Shown piece after piece: positions 1 through 6,506 of a stretch of 28,740 nucleotides of DNA (positions within the stretch are counted from its first letter, which is position 1; each line of letters begins with the position of its first letter). Made by a program: the position numbers and the translations under genes. The DNA lies in the NCBI GenBank assembly GCA_963642455.1, contig CAVIGM010000018.1, positions 1 to 28,740 of the forward strand, written 5' to 3'. The DNA is from Crickella sp963642455 (GTDB lineage Bacteria; Bacillota; Clostridia; Peptostreptococcales; Anaerovoracaceae). A model generated the notes under the pieces. That model was not told the DNA's origin, did not search any database, and saw only the letters and a program-made list of their open reading frames with translations.

Positions 1-35
1 CGGCCAATCGCTAAGTACAGGCGTCGCCAAAGGCT

Positions 36-57
36 CTTCAAGCAAGATTGCCTCGCT
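36..57 (+). repeat. Dispersed intergenic repeat, copy A (core)
   Basis: The core reads CTTCAAGCAAGATTGCCTCGCT. Related cores lie at 2934-2956 (reverse), 6359-6381 (forward) and 28718-28740 (reverse). Similarity reaches a little beyond the core: an AAGGC-type stretch before it and a GC-rich stretch after it. The copy lies in the 197 bases before the first gene, where no other gene is visible. Confidence 0.6.
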
Positions 58-127
58 CCACAGAAGCGGCGCGATTCCCCGAATAATTTTTTTCAAAAAT
101 TTGCCTCGATTTAATGGGCGCTCCGTA

Positions 128-156
128 TTTACAAACAAATGTTCGAATGTTATAAT
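128..156 (+). promoter_or_regulatory. Sigma-A type promoter of the radical SAM-lexA unit
   Basis: TTTACA at 128-133 and TATAAT at 151-156 are separated by exactly 17 bp, close to the housekeeping consensus. Transcription would begin near 163, leaving a leader of about 35 nt before the ATG at 198. The spacer holds a LexA box, so the promoter should be SOS-controlled. Confidence 0.8.
132..145 (+). promoter_or_regulatory. LexA (SOS) box
   Basis: CAAACAAATGTTCG matches the Gram-positive LexA consensus CGAAC-N4-GTTCG at every defined base except the second, and the central AAAT fits the RNRY preference. It lies between the -35 and -10 elements, where bound LexA would block RNA polymerase. lexA is the second gene downstream and no other box is visible before it, so this is probably the autoregulatory site. 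Confidence 0.8.
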
Positions 157-197
157 AAAGCCAAACTATAGAACACACTAAAGAGGTTATAACTACA

Positions 198-1028
198 ATG
201 ATAGAGAAGAAGAAGAAAGTCGGCCCAACAGTCACGATGTTTGTGCCTTATGACTGCAATAATGCATGTCCGTTCTGTGTTAACAAGAAAGAGTATCGCG
301 ACACTTCATCGTTCGATCTCGAAAGATGCTATAAGTCACTTGATTTACTCGATAGAGTTTTTCCACATAATGATGTTGTATTGACTGGCGGTGAGCCACT
401 TGCCGAGCTTAATACTCTCGGTGAGATTCTTGACCATATTAACGACAGGCACAATGTATATATCAACACTACCCTGCCTGTTGCTGAAGGTCAGTCGATT
501 CAAGAGGTTGCGGATATTCTGAATCAGCATGCCGATAAGATTAGCTGCATGAATGTTTCGAGACATCTTAAGCATTATGTTAAGGAATGCGATGATGCGA
601 TTTTCGATCTTCTGAAGTTCAACCACAGAATCAACTGTGTTGTTTTCGAGGATGCAAGAGAGCCGGAGACTAAGACCAAGCTTGAGAGCTTCCTTGATCG
701 TTTTCAGGGGCATAATGTTCAACTAAGAGCGAACTATTCATATCTCAATCTTGACAACGTCTTCGACAAAGACGAGGATTCACTTTTCAAGCTTATTTGT
801 CAAATCGCTGATTACAAAGGTGATCTTGAGAAAGAGCGCTTCCGTACCGGATTTACCTTCGAGCGCAAGGGCAGCAATATTACCTACCATAAGACCCTTC
901 CTTTTGCAAAGGTAGACGGAGTTGTGGGAGATATCATCATTCGCCAGACGGGCAGAATCTACGATGACTGGAACGAATACGGACACGAGCTCAACATCAA
1001 CGACCTTGTGTATCACGAATACAAATAG
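198..1028 (+). CDS. Radical SAM enzyme of unrecognised family, SOS-regulated
   Basis: This 276-residue protein has the radical SAM cluster motif CX3CX2C at Cys20, Cys24 and Cys27, and the SAM-binding GGEP at residues 64-67. It should bind one [4Fe-4S] cluster and cleave S-adenosylmethionine to a radical. The remaining cysteines are scattered, with no second cluster motif, so the SPASM/twitch auxiliary-cluster class is unlikely. It is shorter than spore photoproduct lyase, and I could not match it to MoaA, QueE or NrdG. The C-terminal half has no domain I recognise; it ends with a conserved-looking acidic and aromatic stretch (DDWNEYGHE). The start is the ATG at 198 with AAGAGG 11 bases upstream. 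It is the first gene of a unit with lexA, behind a LexA box, which suggests a DNA-damage or stress role. The substrate is unknown. Confidence 0.85.
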   Translation: MIEKKKKVGPTVTMFVPYDCNNACPFCVNKKEYRDTSSFDLERCYKSLDLLDRVFPHNDVVLTGGEPLAELNTLGEILDHINDRHNVYINTTLPVAEGQSIQEVADILNQHADKISCMNVSRHLKHYVKECDDAIFDLLKFNHRINCVVFEDAREPETKTKLESFLDRFQGHNVQLRANYSYLNLDNVFDKDEDSLFKLICQIADYKGDLEKERFRTGFTFERKGSNITYHKTLPFAKVDGVVGDIIIRQTGRIYDDWNEYGHELNINDLVYHEYK

Positions 1029-1113
1029 CAATAATTCACAGCAATAACTCACAGCGTGAATCACGAATACAAATAGCATAATTCACAGTAAATTCACAGC
1101 AATAACTCATAGC
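1011..1113 (+). repeat. Direct repeat duplicating the 3' end of the radical SAM gene
   Basis: The last codons and stop of the gene (ATCACGAATACAAATAG, 1012-1028) recur at 1060-1076, and both copies continue with similar AATTCACAG and CAATAACTCAYAGC segments. The second stop is 48 bases after the first and in the same frame. The repeat fills most of the 112-bp gap before lexA. No clear promoter or terminator is visible there. Confidence 0.8.
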
Positions 1114-1140
1114 AATAGTTTGCGACAAGGAGATAATCAC

Positions 1141-1812
1141 ATGAAGAAGAGTGAACTGCGCCAGGACAAGATTCTGGCTTTCATGAAGAATACGATTGCG
1201 GAGAAAGGCTTCCCTCCAACAGTTAGAGAGATTTGTAATGCACTCGAAATCAAATCAACCTCAACTGTTCATAACGACATTAAGGTTCTTGAGAACAAGG
1301 GCCTTGTCAAGAAGGATCCGTCTAAGCCTCGTACGGTTCTTCCTGTTGATATGAACAGGGAGACCTCGACGGCATCATCAGATCAAGGCGGCAATGCTTT
1401 TCTGTTTGCGAATGCCAATATAGATACTGTAAACGTGCCTATAATTGGGCGTGTTTCGGCAGGTACACCGATTCTCTCCGAGCAGAATATTGAAGACAAT
1501 ATTCCTATCCCTTCGAGATTCATCGGCCCTGGCAATAATTTCATCCTTACAGTACACGGCGACAGCATGATCAATGTCGGCATAAACGACGGCGACTATA
1601 TTCTTATCAACGAGGCTAAGGAAGCATACAACGGTGAGATTGTCGTTGCCATGGTCCAAGGCGAATATGACTGCGAAGCAACAGTTAAGCGCTTCTATAA
1701 AGAAGATGGTCATATAAGGCTGCAGCCTGAGAACGACAGCATGAGCCCTATCATTGTCGATGACTGCACACTCATCGGCAAAGTCAGAGGCGTTTTCAGA
1801 TATATTAATTAA
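1141..1812 (+). CDS. lexA: LexA repressor (SOS response, self-cleaving)
   Basis: This is the transcriptional repressor of the SOS regulon. It is inactivated when RecA filaments stimulate self-cleavage. The protein has 223 residues: an N-terminal winged-helix DNA-binding domain (about 1-65, with the STSTVHNDIKVLENKG recognition region), a linker, and a peptidase S24 domain. The cleavage site Ala107-Gly108 lies in VSAGTP, the nucleophile is Ser142 in HGDSM, and the general base is Lys183 in ATVKRF. The ATG at 1141 was chosen because AAGGAG lies 8 bases upstream; an in-frame start at 1120 has no such site. It follows the radical SAM gene by 112 bp with no obvious promoter of its own, so the LexA box at 132-145 would give the usual negative feedback. 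Confidence 0.97.
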   Translation: MKKSELRQDKILAFMKNTIAEKGFPPTVREICNALEIKSTSTVHNDIKVLENKGLVKKDPSKPRTVLPVDMNRETSTASSDQGGNAFLFANANIDTVNVPIIGRVSAGTPILSEQNIEDNIPIPSRFIGPGNNFILTVHGDSMINVGINDGDYILINEAKEAYNGEIVVAMVQGEYDCEATVKRFYKEDGHIRLQPENDSMSPIIVDDCTLIGKVRGVFRYIN

Positions 1813-1833
1813 ACATAAATTATATTAATTAAA
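1801..1833 (+). repeat. Direct repeat spanning the lexA stop codon
   Basis: TATATTAATTAAA occurs at 1801-1813, including the lexA stop codon TAA, and again without change at 1821-1833, a 20-bp offset. It is one of several 3'-end duplications in the window. Confidence 0.8.
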
Positions 1834-1867
1834 TTTGAATTCGGCACGAAGTAATTCAGCCCTAATT

Positions 1868-1893
1868 CATTATAACGACAATTCGTTATAATG
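1868..1893. promoter_or_regulatory. Perfect 10-bp inverted repeat upstream of proC
   Basis: CATTATAACG (1868-1877), spacer ACAATT, then CGTTATAATG (1884-1893). There is no T-run after it, so it looks more like an operator than a terminator. TATAAT at 1887-1892 could be a -10 element for proC, with the site overlapping the promoter, but no good -35 is visible. The half-site resembles the palindrome at 7854-7872. Confidence 0.5.
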
Positions 1894-1957
1894 AGGTTAG
1901 AATGAGAACGAAACCAAATATAACAGGAATATACGGAAATTTAATGGAGGATGCAAA

Positions 1958-2755
1958 ATGAAAATTGGATTTCTTGGCGCAGGTGCTATGGGTGGAGCCA
2001 TCCTTAGCGGTGCAATCGACAAAGGCATACTCGATCCTAAGGACGTAAATGTATGCGATATGTCCGACGCAATTAAGGACAAATATTCAGCTCTTGGCTG
2101 CAATATCGTGGCTAATAACGAGGAGCTTGGTAAGAATTCGGATCTTGTTGTTCTTGCAGTTAAGCCACAATATGCGGCATCAGCTCTTGCTCAGCTTGGC
2201 GATACCCTTGACGGCAAGGCTGTAATCTCAATTATGGCAGGAAAGACTACCGCAACAATTCGCTCACTCATCAAAGGAGAGATTAGACTTCTTCGTACAA
2301 TGCCTAACACCCCTGCCCTTGTTGGAGCTGGTGCTTTTGCACTTGATGCTGGCACTGACCTCAATGAAGAAGAAAAAGCTTTTGCAGAGAAGATGTTCAG
2401 CTCCATCGGTATTGTCGAGTGGATGCCTGAGAATCTAATCGACACAGCATGCGCACTTTCTGGTGCAGGCCCTGCATATATCTATATGGTTATCGAAGCA
2501 CTTGCAGACGGCGGCGTAATGGAAGGCCTCCCAAGAGCAACAGCTATGAATCTTGCAGCTCAGACAGTTATGGGCGCTGCTAAGATGGTTATGGAGACTG
2601 GCGACCATCCAGGACTTCTCAAAGACAGAGTATGCTCCCCTGGCGGCAATACCATCGTAGGCGTCAAGACCTTAGAAGAGCACGGCGTCAGAGGCGCTTT
2701 TATCGACACAGTAAGTAAAGCTGCCGCCAAGGCAAGAGAACTCGGCAAGGCTTAA
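1958..2755 (+). CDS. proC: Pyrroline-5-carboxylate reductase (proline synthesis)
   Basis: It catalyses the last step of proline synthesis, reducing 1-pyrroline-5-carboxylate with NAD(P)H in the cytoplasm. The 265-residue length is typical. Visible hallmarks are the Rossmann motif G7-A-G9-A-M-G12 near the N terminus, AVKPQ after the nucleotide domain, TMPNTPALVGAG in the middle, SGAGPAY at the start of the dimerisation domain, and the C-terminal signature CSPGGNTIVGVKTLE. The ATG at 1958 is preceded by GGAGG at a normal distance. It lies 145 bp after lexA in the same direction, with an inverted repeat between them, so it probably has its own promoter. A strong terminator follows at 2842. Confidence 0.97.
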   Translation: MKIGFLGAGAMGGAILSGAIDKGILDPKDVNVCDMSDAIKDKYSALGCNIVANNEELGKNSDLVVLAVKPQYAASALAQLGDTLDGKAVISIMAGKTTATIRSLIKGEIRLLRTMPNTPALVGAGAFALDAGTDLNEEEKAFAEKMFSSIGIVEWMPENLIDTACALSGAGPAYIYMVIEALADGGVMEGLPRATAMNLAAQTVMGAAKMVMETGDHPGLLKDRVCSPGGNTIVGVKTLEEHGVRGAFIDTVSKAAAKARELGKA

Positions 2756-2815
2756 GCCTTGTCTTCGATTTAGGCTTCGATTTCGGCTTAGGCTTAGGCT
2801 TCGGCATCGACTTCG
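2746..2815 (+). repeat. Degenerate hexamer repeat across the proC stop
   Basis: After the proC stop the sequence runs through imperfect six-base units, mainly GGCTTM and TTCGAT, including GGCTTAGGCTTAGGCTTCGG. In the proC frame this gives three further TAG codons. The stop itself sits in the palindrome AAGGCTTAAGCCTT. Confidence 0.65.
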
Positions 2816-2841
2816 AGTTCAACAATCGACATATAATCAAT

Positions 2842-2878
2842 AAGAGCAGTGACGAAATTCATAGTCACTGCTCTTTTT
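2842..2878. terminator. Strong intrinsic terminator between convergent genes
   Basis: A perfect 12-bp stem, AAGAGCAGTGAC (2842-2853) with GTCACTGCTCTT (2864-2875), has a 10-base loop and is followed by further T residues. It ends the proC transcript. A short A-rich 5' flank means it may also stop transcripts from the convergent minus-strand genes. Confidence 0.9.
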
Positions 2879-2893
2879 ACATTATGGAGGTGT

Positions 2894-2970
2894 TGCGAGG
2901 CGAGCCTTTAAGCTACCTCCTCATCCACCACTCAGCGCGGCGATTGCTGCTTGAAGGGCCGACGCCCTAT
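2894..2970 (-). repeat. Dispersed intergenic repeat, copy C
   Basis: On the minus strand the core CTTCAAGCAGCAATCGCCGCGCT (2934-2956) is closely related to copy B, with matching GGCGTCGGCC before it and TGAGTGG after it. It begins at the stop codon of the next minus-strand gene. A 6-bp inverted pair, GGAGGT and ACCTCC, brackets the other end at 2886-2891 and 2915-2920. Confidence 0.6.
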
Positions 2971-3419
2971 ATAAGCATATCCACGCCGAAGGTCAGAATC
3001 GAAACAATTATGCCCGCAACAATTACGCCAAGTGTGATTGCAGGCAATGCCTTCTTAAGCCTCATATCCATCATGGCTGCGACAAGTGCGCCCGTCCATG
3101 CGCCTGTGCCTGGAAGCGGAATTGCCACAAGAATTGCAAGGCCGAGGGTTTCCCATTTTTCGACGACTTCCTTCTTCTGGTCTGCCTTATTCTCAAGCTT
3201 AGTAACCATTGCGTTAAGCCGTTCGCTCTTCGTTCTGAGCCACTCGAATACTTTTCTTACGAATATAATAATTACAGGAACAGGCACCATATTCCCGATT
3301 ACGGAAATCGCAAAGGACTGCCATACGGTAAGGCCGCCTATTACCCCGAAAGGAATTGCTCCTCTAAGCTCAATTACCGGCGTCATCGCCATCAGAAAAG
3401 TTGTAAGAATTATTTTCAT
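2967..3419 (-). CDS. Small membrane protein, COG2426 / Sm_multidrug_ex family
   Basis: This is a 150-residue integral membrane protein of the COG2426 family, annotated elsewhere as putative small multidrug export proteins, though transport by the family is not well proven. It begins with a hydrophobic segment containing the family-typical TPVIELRGAIPFG. A second membrane span follows (about 33-55), then a charged loop with a possible coiled coil (60-88), then IPLPGTGAWTGALVA and a C-terminal span. The ATG at 3419 has only a weak ribosome binding site. The gene is 53 bp downstream of the M18 aminopeptidase and may share its transcript. Substrate and direction of transport cannot be read from the sequence. 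Confidence 0.8.
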   Translation of the reverse strand: MKIILTTFLMAMTPVIELRGAIPFGVIGGLTVWQSFAISVIGNMVPVPVIIIFVRKVFEWLRTKSERLNAMVTKLENKADQKKEVVEKWETLGLAILVAIPLPGTGAWTGALVAAMMDMRLKKALPAITLGVIVAGIIVSILTFGVDMLI

Positions 3420-3430
3420 TAAATTATCTT

Positions 3431-3481
3431 AGCCTACCCTTCTTTCTCTATATAATTATCTATCCATATAGCCTATCCTTC
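3431..3481 (-). repeat. Direct repeat spanning the M18 peptidase stop codon
   Basis: On the minus strand GAAGGATAGGCTA, which holds the peptidase stop TAG, recurs 39 bases downstream as GAAGGGTAGGCTA, with one mismatch. The second TAG is in the same frame. Confidence 0.6.
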
Positions 3482-4852
3482 AATAAGAAAAGCCTTGTAG
3501 CCCTTGTAGGCTTCATATAAATCGCTCTTGCTGATTGCTTCCCAAGGTGCGTGCATGCTGAGAACTGCGATGCCGCTATCTACAACCTGCATTCCATAGA
3601 GCGAAAGAATATACGCGATTGTGCCGCCACCGCCGATATCAACTTTGCCAAGCTCAGCTGACTGATATACGACATTGTGCTTATCCATCATCGCTCTGAG
3701 CTGTCCGAGATATTCAGCATTTGCATCATTTGAGCCTGACTTACCTCTTGCTCCTGTGAATTTGCAGAAAACAAGTCCATGTCCGAATTTCGATGCATTG
3801 TCCTTATCGAATTTGCTTGCATAGAGCGGATCATAAGCCGCATTTACATCTGATGAGAGCATTCTGCAGTTCCTTAGGCATCTTGTGAGATTAAGCTCAG
3901 AATAAATTCCCATTCTGTCGAGAACTTCTCTCATCATATCCTCGAAAAAGTGTGACTCCATGCCCGTTGCGCCAACGCTGCCGATTTCTTCTTTATCGAC
4001 GAAAAGTCCGCAGGCTGTCGTCTTTGGGCTGTCTACATCAAATAAAGCTACGGCTGATGGATATGCGCAGCATCTGTCGTCATGTCCGTACGAAAGAATC
4101 ATGCTTCTGTCGAAGCCGGCCTCTCTCGCCCTTCCTGCAGGAACAACCTCAAGCTCTGCCGACCAGAAATCGTCCTCTTCTATGCCATAATATTCCTTAA
4201 GCAGCGCAAGAATATTCTTCTTAACGGCCTCTTTCTCCTCGCCCTTCATTGGCTTAGAGCCTACGATGATGTCGAGATCCTCGCCCTCAATTACTTTTGC
4301 GGCAAGCTTCTTCATCTGCTCATCGGCAAGGTGAATCAGAAGGTCGCTTACGAAGAAAACAGGCTCGTCTTCCTTCTCGCCTATTGCAATCTTGACGGTC
4401 TCTCCGTCCTTCTTGCAGACAACCCCGTGAATCGCCATAGGAAGAGTCACCCACTGGTATTTCTTGATTCCGCCGTAATAGTGAGTGTTAAGATAAGCAA
4501 TCTCCGCGTCCTCATATAAAGGATTCTGCTTGATGTCAAGTCTTGGCGAATCGATATGTGCGCCAAGAATATTCATTCCTCTGCCGATAATGTCCTCGCC
4601 GATATTGAGCATCATAACGGCTTTGTTCATGTTGACAGCATATACCTTGTCGCCCTTAGCAAGCTTCTCATCATTTGCAATTACATCCTTCAGGTCCTTA
4701 TAGCCCTTAGCCTTGGCCATAGCAACAAGAAGCTCGGTGCATTCACGCTCCGTCTTTCCGTTGCTCAGAAAATCAATATAATCAGCGCTCAGCTTCTCGA
4801 GTGCCGCTGTGTCTTTCTCGTCGTAATAAGTCCATGCATTCTCGTGTAACAT
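3473..4852 (-). CDS. M18 family zinc aminopeptidase
   Basis: This is a cytosolic dinuclear-metal aminopeptidase that removes N-terminal residues from peptides (M18, aminopeptidase I/aspartyl aminopeptidase group). The protein has 459 residues, normal for the family. Family signatures in order are GAHIDSPRLD (first metal His and nearby Asp), a long dimerisation domain, SYGHDDR, the metal-binding and catalytic acidic pair in FVDKEEIGS, and the C-terminal SMHAPWE with the last metal His. The ATG at 4852 was chosen because AGGAGG lies 7 bases upstream; a GTG at 4858 is only one base from it. It is probably co-transcribed with the membrane protein downstream. The natural peptide substrates cannot be told from the sequence. 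Confidence 0.93.
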   Translation of the reverse strand: MLHENAWTYYDEKDTAALEKLSADYIDFLSNGKTERECTELLVAMAKAKGYKDLKDVIANDEKLAKGDKVYAVNMNKAVMMLNIGEDIIGRGMNILGAHIDSPRLDIKQNPLYEDAEIAYLNTHYYGGIKKYQWVTLPMAIHGVVCKKDGETVKIAIGEKEDEPVFFVSDLLIHLADEQMKKLAAKVIEGEDLDIIVGSKPMKGEEKEAVKKNILALLKEYYGIEEDDFWSAELEVVPAGRAREAGFDRSMILSYGHDDRCCAYPSAVALFDVDSPKTTACGLFVDKEEIGSVGATGMESHFFEDMMREVLDRMGIYSELNLTRCLRNCRMLSSDVNAAYDPLYASKFDKDNASKFGHGLVFCKFTGARGKSGSNDANAEYLGQLRAMMDKHNVVYQSAELGKVDIGGGGTIAYILSLYGMQVVDSGIAVLSMHAPWEAISKSDLYEAYKGYKAFLIEG

Positions 4853-4890
4853 CGTCACACCTCCTATCGTAGTAAATATCGTAGTAAAAT

Positions 4891-4960
4891 TTTTCTAAAC
4901 TTATCTAATTTAATCTAATTTTATCTAATTTTATCTAAATATATCTAAATATATCTAAAG
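4891..4960 (-). repeat. Seven-unit, 10-bp tandem repeat over the acyltransferase stop
   Basis: Seven units of exactly 10 bp, consensus WTATCTAAWT, run from 4891 to 4960. On the gene strand each unit carries TTTAGAT or a close variant, so the stop TAG is repeated every 10 bases. Because 10 is not a multiple of 3, successive units place stops in all three frames. It is very AT-rich and fills most of the gap to the aminopeptidase gene. Confidence 0.9.
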
Positions 4961-6244
4961 AACATCCGGCGTGTGCCTGTATTCTGTGTTCTGCCATTTC
5001 CCGCCGTGGAATCTGTGCATTTCTTCGGTAAGGTGATCCCACCTTAGAACGTCATTTCGCTCAGGATAGAATTCGATGAATTCTCCATGGATGAAAGTAT
5101 AGAATCTCGAAATGTCCGTGCACATTCCGTAGGTCGGCACCTCGCTTGGCTTCATGTCGAAGCTGAAGTCCTCGCCGTTTCTTTTTCCTGCAAAATGAAG
5201 GCCTTCATGGTCCAAGCGCAGCTCTCCCTCTCCGCAGATAAGCGATGTCGCGTCACCTGTAAGGTCCTTGTATTTAGGAAGCTCGCCGATGGCCACATGC
5301 TCTTCGTATGAGAAATCCGCCTTGCTTACATCTGCAGCCGCCCGCTCTCTTTCCATGATAGTCCAGTCAGTTACATAATCAGGGCATACAGACTTCTCAT
5401 CTGCCGGCTTAATATTGTATTTCTCATCGATAATTATCGAATTGCCGCAAGCTGTACAGGTCATACTATCGCTGCTTGTCTGCATCTTATACATCGCCCC
5501 GCACTTCGGACACATATATAGAAGAGTATCGAGGTTCTTTGCCATCTTGCCTTTGTGCTTAGCACCAAAAGCCACCTGCTGCTCCTTGTTCCAGATATAG
5601 TCGTCATGCGCAAGAAGCTTGTTCATTCTGTCATCAATCTGCTCAATGGAAAGCTCCTCAAGTTCCTTTGCAGTAAACATTCTGTCGACTACAACATCAA
5701 CCCTGCCATTTCTCTGATCGAGGCAATGCTTAGTAAAAGTCAGATATCCGCCGGAGATATGGCTGTAATAAACAGGAAGTCCGAGCTTCTTGAGGAGCTT
5801 AGCTCCACCCGGCATTACCGGCTGAGCCATACCTGTAATCGAGCTCATCCCCTCAGGCATGAAGCAGATATTCGCGCCCTTCTTCTTGAGCTTGAGAACC
5901 TGCTTAATCGTATACGTATCATTGGTAAAATTCCTCTTTGGAACAACCTGCATAATCTTCAGCATAAGGTTAACAGGAAATCTGAAGAATTCGTTGTAGC
6001 CAACGACATAATTGAGTCTCTTCGGAAAGCAAGGCGGCGCGGTAAAGAGATAGTCATTTCTCGATGCATGATTAGCAATCATAACAATCTGGCCCTTCTC
6101 CTCGCTTGGCTTAGCCTTGTAATAGAAATGTGTATTAGTGCCTTTATTCAGAATCTTGCATACAAGCATAAGTATCGCATAGAGCACTGCGTTAGGCTTA
6201 TGAAGTTCTCGTCTGACGAGCTTCTGTTGCTTAGTTTCTTTCAT
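4955..6244 (-). CDS. PlsC-type acyltransferase with zinc-ribbon insert
   Basis: This 429-residue protein has a phospholipid/glycerol acyltransferase domain: the catalytic HX4D motif in NHASRND (His59, Asp64) and the glycerophosphate-binding PEG at 130-132. It would transfer an acyl chain to a lysophospholipid or related acceptor at the membrane. Residues 20-31 are hydrophobic and may anchor it. A zinc-ribbon-like CX2C...CX2C (Cys245/248 and Cys263/266) follows the catalytic domain, then about 150 residues of no recognised fold. Ordinary PlsC proteins are about 200-250 residues, so the C-terminal half is extra. AGGAG precedes the ATG, and a promoter TTGTAG-N17-TACAAT lies at 6289-6317. The acceptor is unknown. 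Confidence 0.85.
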   Translation of the reverse strand: MKETKQQKLVRRELHKPNAVLYAILMLVCKILNKGTNTHFYYKAKPSEEKGQIVMIANHASRNDYLFTAPPCFPKRLNYVVGYNEFFRFPVNLMLKIMQVVPKRNFTNDTYTIKQVLKLKKKGANICFMPEGMSSITGMAQPVMPGGAKLLKKLGLPVYYSHISGGYLTFTKHCLDQRNGRVDVVVDRMFTAKELEELSIEQIDDRMNKLLAHDDYIWNKEQQVAFGAKHKGKMAKNLDTLLYMCPKCGAMYKMQTSSDSMTCTACGNSIIIDEKYNIKPADEKSVCPDYVTDWTIMERERAAADVSKADFSYEEHVAIGELPKYKDLTGDATSLICGEGELRLDHEGLHFAGKRNGEDFSFDMKPSEVPTYGMCTDISRFYTFIHGEFIEFYPERNDVLRWDHLTEEMHRFHGGKWQNTEYRHTPDVL

Positions 6245-6288
6245 ATTTCTCCTATATCTTTCTTTCGCAAATTACAAACAGCCCTTTA

Positions 6289-6317
6289 ATTGTACCCTAT
6301 AAAGGCGATTTCTACAA
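6289..6317 (-). promoter_or_regulatory. Promoter of the acyltransferase gene
   Basis: On the minus strand TTGTAG and TACAAT are 17 bp apart, about 45-70 bp before the start codon. A 7-bp inverted pair (CGCAAAT at 6266-6272, ATTTGCG at 6324-6330) brackets it. Confidence 0.55.
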
Positions 6318-6334
6318 ATGGTTATTTGCGATAG

Positions 6335-6405
6335 TCCGTTGGCGACGTAGCAAAGGCCCTTCAAGAAGCAGTTGCCGCGCCTGAGTAGTGAGGCGCGCCG
6401 ATTGA
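6335..6405 (+). repeat. Dispersed intergenic repeat, copy B
   Basis: The core CTTCAAGAAGCAGTTGCCGCGCC is at 6359-6381. This copy has a clear hairpin, CGCGCCT then an 8-base loop then AGGCGCG (perfect 7-bp stem), directly after the core. It lies between the acyltransferase promoter and the terminator of the surface-protein gene. Confidence 0.6.
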
Positions 6406-6418
6406 TAAGCCCAATTAA

Positions 6419-6458
6419 ATAAATGAGGAAATCAGCGAACACTGATTTCCTCATTTTT
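6419..6458. terminator. Terminator of the surface-protein gene
   Basis: A perfect 14-bp stem is formed by AATGAGGAAATCAG (6422-6435) and CTGATTTCCTCATT (6442-6455) with a 6-base loop. T-rich sequence follows on both strands. On the minus strand it ends the transcript of the gene stopping at 6507. Confidence 0.9.
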
Positions 6459-6506
6459 GATTATTTAATTATCAGTCATCTTGACCTCAAGATATGAAGA
6501 ATCAAA

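Noticed and set aside
1837..1849. GAATTCGGCACGA resembles the EcoRI cDNA-library adaptor
   Set aside because: It matches only about 13 bases, lies in natural-looking intergenic sequence between two intact genes, and has no vector sequence beside it. Chance is more likely than contamination.
2884..3432. 182-codon open frame on the plus strand
   Set aside because: It is the antisense of the COG2426 gene and of repeat copy C, with no plausible protein features.
6272..6454. 60-codon open frame on the minus strand
   Set aside because: It runs through the acyltransferase promoter, repeat copy B and a terminator, and has no ribosome binding site.
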